From positions 525,383 through 589,382 of the forward strand of contig VZSE01015197.1 of NCBI GenBank assembly GCA_013398275.1: a DNA stretch of 64,000 nucleotides. The letters run 5' to 3'. The notes under the pieces are model-generated. The model searched no databases. It was given only the letters and a program-made list of their open reading frames with translations, and had not been told where the DNA came from. Both the position numbers and the translations under genes were made by a program. This DNA comes from Promerops cafer (lineage: Eukaryota; Chordata; Aves; Passeriformes; Nectariniidae). Shown here piece after piece: positions 47,157 through 61,400 of the stretch. Position 1 is the stretch's first letter, and each line of letters opens with the position of its first letter.

Positions 47157-50100
47157 ATGTCAGACAGCAAGTACATGTGTAAATACATTCCACGCTGAAA
47201 TACATTCTTATTCCATTTCTAAACTTCTGATTTTCAAAGCAGCAGAAATTTTTAGGTAAAATTTTATTCAAATAAATTATAATAGAAAAAAAAGGAATAT
47301 GAAATTGGTTACTCAAATTCCTTTGCTTCTATTGAGAAATTACAGGTTAATCAACATTCTCAAAATCAGATTTTAGTATTGTATGCCAACACATTGCCCT
47401 ATCCAAAAATGGGAATAAAAATAAAAATTGCCTCTATCTTTTATATATACTTAACTGTGTCAGATTGACCTAGTCTAACATTATTTTGAAACACTAGGCA
47501 AGTAAAAAGGAATGTTTAATCAATTAATGTGATTTGTTCTATTTAATTGCACCACTGATGGTCCTCAGTATTTCCTGCTGTGCTGGTACAGATATTTTAG
47601 ACATTTTCCATTAAATCAATTAAAGGAATGTAAGGTTATGGTGAGTTCATGAGCAGCCTTCTGAGCCCCTTGGCTTGTTGTGACTCATTCTTTTGTGACT
47701 ATAAAATTTGTTTGTAATGGTGTGCAAAAATCTATTGGTTTGCTATTCAAGGTGATTTAAAGTATTGCCTAGCAGTAGAATTACCCTCTAAGGAAACAAA
47801 GAGGGGGGATATGGCAAGAAACTCTTTCTTTTTAAATACTTCCATCAAAGAAATATCGCTTGGCTGCAAGGAGAGTATGAAAAGATGTAAAATTGAATTT
47901 GTACATAAAAACCAAAGACTAGGCATATTACTTTGTTCCAGCCACAATGTTTCAGAGGAAACTTTTAAAGCAGCTATTTAAATGAACTGAGAATTAAAAA
48001 TGTTTGCTCAATGCATTTCCAATGCAATCAAAATTAAGTGTACTGTATCTGATGCTCTTCCAGCTTTTATGTGCCCAAACACTAATTTTCCAGAAGCAGT
48101 GATTGCTTCTTCATTCAACACTTAGATTGGACTGTGCTTTGGAGTGGAACTATATGTCACCAAAGGTGGCAAGAGCATACAGAATGAAGCAGGAATTACA
48201 AGTAAAGAAGCCATAGTCTTACACATTATTAAGTGAAGTGCTGCCCTGAAAAACTGCATGTTTTTCTCTAAATCTGGCTCTGAGATACACTGTGTTATTG
48301 GACAAAAAAATCACTTAAAACTGGATGCTTTGCAATTATATGCTTCTGTATGGTAAGAATTCTGAACCCAGGCCCCTAAAATACTTGTGCATTGGGAAGA
48401 AAAACGGTCTTGATTGTTCAATTTTGAAAAATATTTTAGATTATTTATATTTGCCCAAATTAATTGATAACGTTGGTATTAGTTTCTTTTTTGTTCGCCA
48501 TTTTTAAAACAGTGATGTAATATCAAATAAAGTCGCCGGTCCATAAATTATACCAGTAAAATTCAGTATTTCCCTATTTCTTGTGGGAAATTCATGCCTA
48601 ATCTTAGACAGACTGTCTCCATACTTGCTACCCTTGTGTTTATCACATTGAAGCATTTGCCTCCTTGGACAGACAGGCAGACATCTCGTTGCCATCACTT
48701 GTCAGCAATAATTTCAGTGTGAAGTACCTGTTTGTGCCATTGACAAAACCATCTGTTTCCTTTTGCTAAGAAAGTGACAGCGATCCCTCTCTGCTGACCA
48801 GGGTACCCTCTGAAGTTTTATTTACAAACTCAGCCCCTGGTTAGTGACACAAAAGAGCTATATTTATATCACTCTCATCTGAGATGCCTGGTTTGTCACT
48901 GTACAATGTCAACACTCCCAGAGAGGATAGTGGCTAAGGTGATCTGTCCTTTTTGCTGTATAATAGAGGCTTGCAACTGCAAAGTGTTTAGAGCCAGCCT
49001 TCTACGAGCATCCTGGTATCTAACTATCACTCATTTCAACATTAAAATCCTTTGGTAATTTGAGATGTGAATGAGAAGAAAACTGCACAGGGATCAGTGC
49101 AAGTGTATGTCTCAACTTTGTAGAAGATTTCATAGTAAGTAGTAGAACAGAAAAGCAGTTTTTCTGTTTGGCACTGAGAGGGTGAGTCTAATAGTCACCA
49201 CAGTTGTCAGATTTTAATACTAAGATTTTTTTATACATATGCTATGTTACTAAAAAAGTCTTAATTTCTTAAGTAAATATCTAAATGTCAGGATCTTCAG
49301 AGCACTTGAAAGAGCTTTAAAAAATGTCTAGGTTTTTCTTAAAAAATTGTTATCTTCTCCTTGGAGAAGAGAAGAACAATAACATAAGAAATTGAGTATT
49401 TGGGAGAAAAAACTGAAATAGGAATTGTTGCCCTTTGTTACTAGTGAAACTATAAGACATTTTCCAAACCCATTAATACCTTTGGCATTTTATGTTCTAA
49501 ATGCCTAAGAAAACAATAAATTGATTTCATGTTGTATTACTGCTGCTCAGCTGTAGGGGATGGCATTAAATCTCATTAAAGGTAAAATAAAATCGAAGTA
49601 CACTGTTTAAAATGTGGACCACTTAGTTGAAAGGGGAAAGAAAAATAAGTCCTAGAAGGCCATGATGTCAGATAAAATTCCTGCACCGGACATTTTACTA
49701 TAAATTTCTTGTTGATGTAAACAATCTCTTCCCAAAGCTGCTCAGTTGGAAAATTATGTTCAGGGCCCAGTGAGACAGAGGTATGCTTTTTAGTCAACGA
49801 TTTCAGTGGAGGAAATAGGCAGTGCATCCATATTCAGCCCCTGAGATGCTGATTTCTGCACATACTGGTCAAAAATGGGACAGCTCTTTCTGTATTTGTT
49901 CCAATATCTTTCACAAGTAAATACAATGTCCGTGCTAATGAATTGCTTTGGAACATCTACCATGCCTTGGAATTTGTACTTCACAGTTACATTGATGATA
50001 TGTTGTTTTAAGATTAAGTCCATCCAGGATGAAATTTTCAATCTTAATTTCAACATAAACCAAAAAAAGCCAATAGCAACTCCAATATAAGGCTCTGGTT

Positions 50101-51321
50101 TTTCATTATAAAATAGACCAAATGACAGATACTTGGAACTTTAGTTTCAAAGTATTAACTATTTTACTTGGAGGAAGGATCTCAACTGACCTGCAATGCA
50201 TTAAACTAAGAACTGTCATCTACAACCTGCCTTGGACCGGTCCCTTTTAGTGCCTTATTAACAACCTAGATAATGTAAAAATGGGTCAACTAGAAGGACA
50301 GCATCAGAATTCAAAGCTGTCTTGATACACAATAGAGTGATCAATGAGACAAACTTTGATGAAGTGTACTGTATTTTACCTTAGGTAGGAGGTGAAAACC
50401 AAACACAGATATGGAGGAAGCAGCACAGCAGGAAAGAATCTATTGTTGTAAAGAATAACAGACAACGGAAAGTCACTATCATCCCCTTTTTTTAAACCTG
50501 CTGATTAATACTTTAGCATGAGAACTACAGGTCCACTTAAAGGAAGTTCTAGAGGAGGTGAGAAAAATCTACATGAGACAGGAAAATGTAAGAGAACAAA
50601 GTGCAGGGATATTATCAGGTTGTTTGATTTTTTCTGATGGCTATCGAGGAAAAAAAAAGAGAGAAATATGATTTCACAAAAAAATAATGGATCGCTAAAG
50701 CTGTTACTTGTTTTCCATATCTCTATGTCCAGTAGTGAATATATTTTCATAAAGTAATTACATGGTAAAGATTTCACTAGATATTTTAATAACTTCCTAA
50801 TTATTAAAATATGATTAAATACTAGAGAAGCTGTGGAATTTCCTCTAATGCAGAGTTGGGGTTTTTGATTTTTTTTTTAAGGAATATCTTGTTTATTTAA
50901 AGAACTTAATTATAAGCTATTCAGACAAATAAAATATAGCTTCAGCTCACTACTGGCACAATATATTTCCTGAACACCACCAAGCCAGTTGAAGGAAGGT
51001 TTACCAGGGAAGCTGAATCTCCATTTCTTGCCCTGAGTGGGCTATAAGACCAAAGACCAGAGACCCTCTTTCAGTAAAACTAAGAATACATTCTGAAGCT
51101 TCTGAAACATTGTCAAACTTCTCAAAAGTAAAAATCAGAATCTGACTCTAGCAGACTCTTTTGATTAATCCGTACTTTAAAGTAAATACCTATTAAACTA
51201 ATCTTCATGGACAAAGATATGCATCCATGTTTAATTTGATTATTCAACTCTATTGTAAGAGAGAGTAGGACTTGACATAATGTCTGAGAAGAAAGTAATT
51301 TTTTGCTACTTGCAAATATTT
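47157..51321. other. Unique AT-rich DNA, possible conserved elements
   Basis: About 4.2 kb. No transposon recognised. Segments at about 47480-47600 and 48830-49060 read like conserved non-coding DNA. A minus-strand ORF at about 49790-50132 is described separately. A short inverted repeat lies at 49353-49370 (TCTTCTCC arms, 2-base loop). Confidence 0.55.
49790..50132 (-). pseudogene. Possible coding remnant, unidentified (weak)
   Basis: A minus-strand frame open for about 114 codons, including the codons before its first ATG at 50056. The peptide starts near KYLSFGLFYNEKPEPYIG, followed by a hydrophobic stretch (VAIGFFWFML), then a basic segment and several cysteines (TCERYWNKYRKSCP). The hydrophobic stretch could be one membrane segment. 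No acceptor with a pyrimidine tract is visible upstream, and no promoter or family match was found. It could be a fragment of an old retrocopy or a chance ORF. Confidence 0.15.
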
Positions 51322-51808
51322 TCAAGATGACAGTTTAATAAGTTAAGTGAAGCTGTACACCCAAATAAAGCAAAGTAAGTGATTTATTCACTACTTCACA
51401 TTGGCAGAAAGATGCTCAACCACCTTCTGTAGAGTAGGGCCTCAGCACAGGTCAGAGTTACTTGCAAAGACAAACTTCATATCTTCAAATGCCTTCACTT
51501 CCTTTGCCCAAGCCTCTGTCATGAAACACAACATCATGTGATATGGAATATCCCTTTGGTCAGTTCAAGCTGCCTGTACTGAAGGCGTACTTCCAGCCTT
51601 TGTGATGTTGGGACTGCCTACCTGATATTGGGACAGAGTGGGAAAAACAAACAAATAAACAAAATAATGTCTTGATGCTGTGCAAGAACTATTCAGCCAG
51701 AGCCAAAACAGCAGTGTGCTATCAATACCATATTAGTCACAAATCAAAAACACAGCACCACAGCACCATACAGACTGCTATGAAGAAAATCCACTTTGCC
51801 CCAGACAG
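51322..51808 (-). mobile_element. Old, diverged copy of LTR family B, minus orientation
   Basis: It aligns by eye to the solo LTR at 11525-12105: GACAGTTTAATAAG, AATAAAGCAAAG, GTGATTTATTCACTACTTCAC, TATGGAATATCCCTTTGGTCAG, GCAAGAACTATTCAGCCAG, and a closing CTATGAAGAAAATCCAC. It has many substitutions, and the left end (the TGTCATGG part) is missing. It is clearly older than the 11.5-kb copy and inactive. Confidence 0.8.
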
Positions 51809-54800
51809 ACTCAGTAGACTGCAACAAACAACTTTTAAAGCATTTGGACTTTAAAACTCACTAAGTATATTTGGGACTTAATCAAGATCTAGGATTGATA
51901 AAATTTCCAATTCTCTAAAATTTCCCCAAACAATCTGAGCAAAATTAACTCCAGGTAAGATATCCAGCTTGTATAAAGAGATGCCTCTAGCTCATTTTAA
52001 CCAAGCTATGGGACTTTTTCTTTCTAAAAGAGCCAGGTCCCAAACATTGAACATTTTCATATTATGTTACACATTCTGTGAAAGAGGCATACATAAAATC
52101 TAGCAATAAAAAAGTCTCACATCAAAGAGATTTGCGAGCTATATTTACAGTACTGACATTCATCACGTGCTTTTTGGGACAGAATAACTCATTAGCAGTG
52201 TGACTGTGTGTTAATGGCCTAGAGCAACGTGTCCAAGGGCTTGCCAGTAGTATTTCAGTAGTGTACACTGATGGTCAGATTATAATGCACTCTGTGTGCT
52301 TCCATATCCTATTCATGTGGTTTTCCTATTCATGGTCAGAAACATGTGTTTTCTTCATCATTAAAGTGAAAGATTGCCTCAACCAGGGAAAAGGAAAATG
52401 ATGGTTCTGGTGTGTAGTCTGGACTTAATTCTCTTACTAAATATGCAATAGTTAATGCCCATAATCTCAAATCTATAGAATTCATCACAGAAAAATATAG
52501 ACAAGAACACAGAAAGAAAACCAGGAGAATCAGAATGCTAAATATTCTATGGTTAAATAAAATATAAATTATTTACTACCGTGCATTATATTTCATAATA
52601 TTGCTTCTTTTCTAGTCTATATTTTCTCTAAATTAAAGCAGCTATTTTCTTTTTGACGGTGTTAAAATAAGATCTATGGAAGGGGAAGTCTGCAACATAT
52701 TTGATAATATATTGTCTGCTGCAATTGCTATAAAAGTCATCTGCTATCACATACATTGAACCCCAGATACCCTGCAGTAGACTGAGATTTAGAAGGAAAA
52801 AAATATAAGCACTGTTATATTCAGAAAACAAAATTAAATCCGTGCAGCAATGAAAGTCAAAAAATGTGATAGGTTCTTATGAGGATAATTTCTGTTATTT
52901 TACTTCTTTCAGAAGTTTGACATTACTATCATTTTGTAACAAGTTGATCCATGAAGTTACCAGATTTAAAGGTCCCCTTTTTCAGAAAAAGTGTTACTAA
53001 TTACAGTTTTAATCTAGGGCCCAAACTGAAAGTATATTTATTTTAGTCTAAAAAAAAAAAAAAAGGCAATAAAATGGCAATTACTTCTATTTTCCTTTTT
53101 TGTAGTTCTATCATTTGTCTTCTAGGTTTTTTTGGTTCTTTAACAATTACTGCAATTGTCAGTTCTCTCACTTCAGAACATTCTATAATTCAGAAAATTA
53201 CTCCTCACTATAGTGGCAATGATTCTTCTGTGGTTGATTTCTTCTCATTTTAGTGAACTTTAGTAGGCCAGCAAAATTTCAGATTTCAGAAATTATGAAT
53301 CGTACAAACACCATTTGTTATCATCATATTTGAAGACATTGGCTCATCCAGGCAAACATGCACCATGAATAGCAATTCCACAACACCGGATTAAGCAGTT
53401 CACAAACACAATAAGGACTGGAAACACTTCCTTTAAGATACACCACATGTATTTTGAAAACCTGTGTTTCTAGATGGTAAGCTTGTTAATCAAAGAGAAT
53501 ATAAATATATAAATCGCAAATTATTAAAATTATAATGACATATAAAAACTAAATCCATTTATTTTCAGAAACGTCTTCATCCAAAAGGCCTCTGCAAAGG
53601 AAATAGTTACTGTTAACAAAACATCATGAGAAGCATTCTATATGCTCAAAAGTTTCATGATATATCCCTCTCAGCCTTCTGATGTATGGCAATTTTCTTG
53701 TCACAATGATTGTTCGCAGCTGTGCTGTGAGTTTTCTACTTAAAAAAAGTATGGTCCTTTCTTTCTCACACTACACTTCAATATTCAAATTTGGATCATA
53801 TGTGAATCATTCAGTTTTTTCCTTGGAAACCATCTAATTTCTCTATATTTCCCAAACATATATTTATTCTTCATGTGGTGATATATTTACAATATTATTT
53901 ATGAAAATATGAATTTTTAAAATCTTTTTTATATTACACTGAATATACTTTTTTTTTCCAAACATTTTAATGAAAATAGAAATTACCAGTGATAGAACAG
54001 TGTTAAACTCCATCTAAATTTCACGATCTCACATCGGTGATGACACTCAGTCATTATGAATCATCTTGCTGGAGGATGAATTTAATAGAAAATCCAAGGA
54101 AACAGTAAATATGGAATAGAAGATAAAAGACCATGGGAAACTACATAGCTGGGAAACCAAGAGTACAGAAAAGTAAAGCATCTGGGACTATTAAATCACA
54201 GATTTACTTTAAAATATAGTAAATGCACTTTGGAATATGAACCCCTCTTTTCACTTTGAGCAATGTCCTCATCTGTAGAGCTCTTGACGGCAAAAAATGA
54301 AAGTTCTCATAAAGAAGGTATACTGGCATAAATACAAGCCAGAACTGATGCCAATTCTTGATGTGTTTTTTGTCCTATTTTTTCTTTAGTAGTTATTTTT
54401 CCACTTTATTCACATTACAAATCCCATTTTGGGGGTCCCAGCTACTTAGATCTGTTATCATCAATCCAGAAGCCATAAATTATATGTGGGGAATACACAG
54501 TCATGCCTATAGTGGACTCTCTTGTCCCAAACTATGCTCCTGCTACTAGGACACACTCCCCAGTGACATGGTACACCTGTACTGAGTAACACATGCAGAA
54601 AGATCTCAAATATTTTCTCTTCCCATAAATCTCCAGAACTAGTGATGACCATAGCAAATATATGATCCAATATGAAATTATTTTAAATCACTACTTTCAA
54701 GATCCAAAAGGTCCAACTGATTGTAAATGCAATCCTTTATGTCCTAGAGACACAAGGGTTCCTATCTGTGAAATGTATTTCCATATTCTGAAGATTCTAG

Positions 54801-55039
54801 TTTACTGTTTCTGCCAGAATGAAGGACCTGGTTGTGTAGCATCTAACTAGGTCTTGAAGTCTGAGACATAACTGAAATAATTTGTAATTTGCAATCCCAT
54901 GAGGAGGAGGCTGGAAAGGCTTGTGACTGACTCACAAACATTACAGATGGCAATCCATTATGCATAGCTCATACATTACCTCTTCACTGAATATTTTTTG
55001 TTAAAACAGAAGCAGTGATGGAATTGGTACCATCAGGGT

Positions 55040-55057
55040 GTGTTCCCTGGGGAACAC
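55040..55057. promoter_or_regulatory. Perfect 18-bp inverted repeat with an EBF-like core
   Basis: GTGTTCCC and GGGAACAC are exactly complementary around TG. The core TTCCCTGGGGAA fits the known binding site of EBF/Olf-1 factors (TCCCNNGGGA). Occupancy cannot be judged from sequence. Confidence 0.3.
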
Positions 55058-58000
55058 GTTAGTTGGTGCATTCCAGAAATGGCTAGCCTCGAGCAACACG
55101 GGCACATATCAGAAACTAGGACCAGTGCCTCTAAAGTGTAGACTTAATAAGATCAACCCAACAGAGGCTGGAAAACTGTTTGCAGCTGTGTCCAAAGTGA
55201 GCTGGTATTGCTTTGTTTGCAGTATGTCTAAAGATAAGAACCTCAATTTCCTAAGGAATATTTAAGAGAATACAAACATGGAGATAAAGATCTCAGTCAA
55301 GCAATATTTCTAGTCTATATTAGAATTAGAAAGCGTGAAATGGAACTGCCCTGAAGGCAGTAAAAAATGAGATCTTTAGATATCAACAGACGTTAGAACA
55401 TGTAATGACTTTTTTATTATGCATTCTTTAGCACACATTAAATACTTATATATACCATTCAATTAAAACAGTGAAAAACTGAATATGCCAAAGCATGGGG
55501 TAATTACCCTGATGTATCTAAATGTCATTATTCTGCCCGTAATAACTTTGAAATCAACACTGATATAGGAAAAAGTTAGTCAAAACATAGCTGAGGTTCT
55601 TTTTCATTTAGTAAAACAAAACAGTTCAAACTATATTCTTATTTTTCAACAGCTGACAACAAGCATTTGCAGCCTACCATTCTATGTCTAAAGCAAAAGT
55701 GATAGAGCCCAATAATAACCTGGGATGAGACAGTAACAGATAACAAGGGGATGTATGATATGTAAATTACAAGGATGACTGGAATTAAGATGTGTTCTCC
55801 AACTAGCACTCAGATTTTTTTTGAGAGAGACATCTTTATGTGTAAACAACACAGAAATAGAAGTTATTTGGAAGTGATAAAGTAAGTTCCTACAAATGAA
55901 AAGTAATTGAAGTAGTCTTTGGCCTAGATAAGACATAGGATGATACCTGTTTCAGGATTTTAAAAGTGAGAAATAGAGATACTCCCAGAATATATTTCAG
56001 ATGGCAGAAAGAACACTGTACTACATCATTAATACAACATCAGAAAAGATAGCTTGAATTAGAAGGCAACTTCCACTTCTCCACATTCTTGTAATTAATC
56101 TTTTGTCAATCAGAGAGCAAAACCCATTAAAATGCTGCCAATCTGGGAGATGGCAAATATCTCCTCATTTTTTATTTTCTCCCTAACCCAGGTAACAAAG
56201 AATTCAGTAGCAGAGATGAAAATAAAACCAGGATGATCAAATAAAAACTAGTTATGAGACACCAAAGCTATGTCATGAGCTATCTAGGAAAACAGAATTG
56301 TAATATGCCCTTTATTTTCTTTATATTTTAAATTATCTTTAAAAGGAAAAGGAAAAAAGGGGTAAAGGTAAGACACCTTAATTCCTGAGGTTTTTACAGG
56401 TTTACTATTTTTTAGAGCTGTCATATATTCTCTGCTGGAAGAGGAATTGACCAAAAATGTAAATAAGGAAAAAGACAAAAGGTTTGGTAGCAGCAAGAGG
56501 ATGGGGAAAAGGTTGAATGTTGCAAGGTGCTGACACGGGGTAGGAAAAAAGAGAAGCTTCATAGACCTGAAGCAACTCACGAGATTCAAAAAATTATCTG
56601 TCACTGAAAAGGGCTTTCAGGATTGAAACCCCCAGGATCAGATCCACTCAGTGATCATCAGAAAGTGTTCTTTATCCAGCATTTTAGCAGAATTTTGTCT
56701 TAGTCTTTAGGAGACTAAGCTACAAATGGCCCTTCCGTCCCATTAGTTTTTGAGGAAAATCTGTATTGTTTCTGAAAAAGGAAGAATGTGAAGCACTTAA
56801 AACTCACATTACAAAAGATTTTTGCATTCACTAAATGACATTCACTTGCAACTCAATGGTATTATATGAGATATAAATATATTAAAAGGTTGGAGAGAAT
56901 ATGATTGCTTCACGTAGATGAACAGAAAAAAAAGTCCTCATGGCTAAATATGTATTGTTCTGAGCAGACAACAATTCCTTTCTACTAGGCTGTATTCTGA
57001 AAAAACTCAAAGTAGCAATATTTACATTTGACATTATAATTTCTCTTGCAATAGAAATGACAGCATCTATTAAGTATGTTACACCTCTTATTCCACTATA
57101 GAAACAGATCCTGAACCCAGAAACTGAAGGAAATTTCAAAATTTCATGCAGGATGCTATAATATTTGTTTTTGCAGTATAGTGCTTTTTTAAAGCAAAAT
57201 TCTTTATTTTTCCTGTAAAAATATTACAGGTGAATTATCTCTATCTCTTCCCTGAAAAAATCAGTTACAGAAGCCTCATTGATCTATGAGACGTTTTTTG
57301 TATTTCTCTGTTGCTAAGAGATTATGTCATCTGGATATTATTTAATTAACGATTGTTTTATCATGGCAGGTGTTACTCCTAATTTTTCAAATCGAAATAG
57401 GAACACTCAGCCAAGATTTCAGCTCTGAAATACCAGCTGGCCATAAGTGGGTAACACTAGTTCAGGTTTTTTTAGAGAAGCATCAAGTAAACCTGATAAA
57501 CATTGAGTCAATACAACCTACTTCCCCACTGGTCAGAAGTGACCGGGGTAATGTACTTTCTGTACAAGAATGGTTTGATACCAAAATCCTCCTACATCCA
57601 TGGCATTTAATTTACAGTTACATAATTTAGTATTTCTTGTTGAAGCTATGAGTTCTATGTTTAAGAAGTGAACAGCCTCTGCTAGCTATCTGAAGATGTC
57701 AACTGATTTTACTGTGTAACAGGTAAACTACAAAAGGAAGAAAAAGGACCTGATGATCAGTTTAGAAAATGACAGAAGCACTGAGCTGGGTGTGTTGTCA
57801 TAGGAACAGCAAGAGACCTAAATCTCAGCCTGTGGTTCTGAATGGGTGAAATATGAATCTGTATTTTACACTAAGAGTAATAGCTAAAAAAAGGTAAAAA
57901 AAGAATGTAGGGTTCAAAATTAAGACCTTAGTTAAGAATTGTCAGATGTGGATAGAGTTCTTAAATTCCTATGTTTTTAAAACATTTGCAACTGCAGCCT

Positions 58001-58289
58001 GAAATCCTATTTTGCACACTTCCTATTTTTCTTCTATCATTCAATCCTAGGAGCAGCAAAGTGTAGTTATAGTCAGTTGTGCATTCAGTTCTGAGTTTTG
58101 AAAGTGAATTTTCTGCAGTGATAAACAATGCTTCAACATACCCCTGCACTGCCCTGTCCCTGCTCTGCCCCTAGCATTTGTCCTCACACAGCACATTTGC
58201 TTACCTCCTCCTACAACCCCACCCAAGGCCCCGAGTCTCCTCGGCTTTAGTCTGGTCATCTCTCAGCCTTGTACTGATTTATACCACAC

Positions 58290-58430
58290 TCCACCATTTA
58301 TGCTCACTTACTTCCTGACTCCTTTCCTTGCAATTTTCTTTCTCCCTTTTACTCTCAAATCTGTCCATTACTCCTTTATCACCTTTCCTGTCACATCTGT
58401 CCTCTTATTCTTCATGCTCACTAGCTACCA
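58290..58430. repeat. Pyrimidine-rich stretch
   Basis: About 140 bases dominated by C and T on the plus strand, next to a C-rich patch at 58140-58260. It is irregular, not a tandem array. Confidence 0.5.
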
Positions 58431-61400
58431 ACAGCAGATGTAATGGTTAATGAAGACAGACTCTCACCGAGCCTTTTCAGCTCTCTTCCTCCCCAGCTTA
58501 GATGTTAATAGGTTAGAGGAAGAACTAGAAGGAAAAGACAAGAACAAAAAGGCCTGGAAATACCATGCAAGTCTTATACAGTCCTATCAACACTTACGAA
58601 ATTATATTTTCTTGTAATTTAGATAAGATATAAAAAGATCTCTGTATGGCTAACAAATAAATTTTGAAAATTTTATAATGTGACTAGAAGCTGGGTAAGT
58701 CACATTATTGCTAATAAAACACTATCTAATTTTGAGTTGCAAAAACTTTTTAAATGTAAATGTAAATTTTAAAAGTGAACTATTTTTTTCCAAACTTGGA
58801 TATAAGAACAATTTGCACCTAACTTGCTCCTCAGAAATGTCAATTATTTTGATCTGAACTATTCCTTGAAATGATCTGTATATTTTAGAAATGTTTTCTT
58901 GAAAATGTGTGCTTGAATTGATTAAACTGTTACAAAGTTGTAAGGAACTGAAAACAGATATCCATCCAGAAAAGTATCATAAAAATTCATATATAGACTT
59001 CAAACAATTCAAATACACTTCAATATATTAGAAATGCATAACCAACAAATACCAACCTGGGAGTAGCTTTCCTGTTATATTAGTTAGAAATATGATCAAC
59101 AGCAAATAATAAATTTTGTTCAAAATTTTTGCATGTTAAGAATTTATTAAAACTGAGAGTTTTCCATCAGTCAAGAGGGGAAAGAAAACAACTCTGTGGT
59201 ACTTTAATGTTGTCTATATAAACTTTTCATGAAGGCAAGGCAACACCTGAGAATTTATTAAGAACGAAGAAGGTAGATTGTAATGGTATATTTAAAATCT
59301 GAGCAACGTTCATCAATGAACTAAACTGACTGCCTCTTACACTGACAAAAGAAAACTAGAAAATTACATAGATAGAGATGGTGAAGTATTACTAAATCTT
59401 AGTGTTTGGAGTTACACAGATGCCCTGCCATCTTTGCTATTTAATATCGATAATTTTCCTATTGATTCTTTCTCTGGGATTACTACTGCATGTCTGGCCA
59501 TTACTTTATTGGATTCCTGCTCCCACCTCCTGCTCAGCCCTAGACTTTCATGTATCTGGGAAGACTAAAACAGGCTATGCTTAAATGGTTTGAAAGGGCA
59601 GATTCTCTCCTGCTTCTACTGAGGGCCAGAGAACTTTGTCTTTATGCCTCACAGATTTAGAGTTATCTGCTTCTGAGTGCAGCCTCCAGGGTAGGAAATT
59701 CGATGCTCTAAGCAGAGATACCAGAGAATCCCACGCTCATTCCACCCCTCCTCACTAGAAGTGGAGCACTAATTCATGTCCCACATGCTGGAAGTAACCA
59801 GGCTATTACCAAAAGTCTGAAACTTTTCAGCAGCTTTTGGAAAGATTAGAAGTGATAAGGCAAAGTCACGTAACAATTCATTTGGAAGGTAACATGTCTC
59901 ACTTCAAACTGCATAAATGATTACCAACACATGCACGTCATCTACTCTCTATTATGGTTCATTTAGCTAATGAAATGCTTTGGCAGCTAGTCACAGATTT
60001 GCAAGACAGACCATACTAACAGAATATATATTATGAAATAATGGGACATTTTAGCACATAACAGATCAGCTGCACATTGCGTTTAATCCGCAGGGGTTTC
60101 TTTTTTACTATAATCTTATCTTATTGAATGGCAGAGGGTTCTATAAAGGTCTGAATGTCATCACTGCTAATTCTTTTATTGACAACCATTTAGCTAAGAA
60201 ACACCACAGGTATTTCTAAACTAATTTACAAAATAGCAAATGCCAGAGACACCATGTGGTATTCATAATGTACTGTTATGAAAGCAGAACAAATTTAATT
60301 TCTTTAGTAGATGAAAAGCTGGCAGTGATAAGCAAGTTTTGAAAACAAGAACCCAAAAATTGCTAGTTTAAGTCATGAAAGATTTAAGGAAATATAGCTG
60401 CTATAAAATCGAGCCTTTCTGGTGCCAAAAACTAAATATAGATACAATCACATGGAAAACATAACTCCCTGATCTGTTTTCTACTTTCTAAACCCTCACT
60501 GTACCTGTAAAAATGAGCACAGGAAGAGAGAGAGTTCTTCAGGAATCGGAAGTAGGATTCAATCAGTTATTCCATGAAAGCATGGGAGTTGGCCTTCATA
60601 TGAGGAATGAGTTACAGTCTGCTCCTGAACCTCTGCAGTAGTTCAACTCCCCTGTTAAAGTTTTACACCCTTTTAGGTGTTGTTTACAAGATTTGAGAGT
60701 CCTGGAGTGAGGAGCTGTGTTGACAAGCTAATATAAAGCCTTCAGTTAGTCAGTGGAGACAGTGGCTCTTGGGAGGGGGGTTATGGATTGAAAACTTACT
60801 ATAGACGTTGTGAGTCTCCATGTGGATGAAGCTACAATTGCTCTGACCTGAGCAATATTTATTTGTATCTGTCACCAAAAAGTCTCAACAACCTTTAAAG
60901 GAAGATCTATGCTGATTTCTGAAGAGATAGAGCATGAATTTATATTTAAGACACTCTCAGCCCAGAAACTGAAGGTGCAGAGTCATGTAGCCAAAGAAAG
61001 TATAATAAATATAATCCACCTTTAAATATACTATTAATTTTTTATTACATACAAAGTCATTGAAATAAATTATTTTCAGTAAGGTATTCTGCCATCTAAG
61101 TAGAAATTAGCTATTTTGAAACTGTTGTTTCTGTGTTGAATCTGTGTTGCCTTGTAATGAGATGCACAATCTCATGCAGCCTGTCCTTTTATCATCCAAA
61201 CTCACCACATGGGAACTCAAAAGTTCTTGGATGAAGTCCAGGTTAAAGCTAGTGAAATCTGCAGGACATATTTTTATTAAAGTTCAAATTTTCCAAGTGA
61301 AGTCCGCATTAATTTTTTCCTTGTTTGGAGTCTAAACCCTTGCAAGAATAGAGGAGCTAAGAAAGCATACCCGGTCTTCTGAGTCCAGGACAGATGAGAA

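Noticed and set aside
50230..50300. Weak resemblance to the CR1 reverse-transcriptase region (CTTATTAACAACCTAGATAATG)
   Set aside because: Too short and too diverged, and the flanks show no CR1 blocks.
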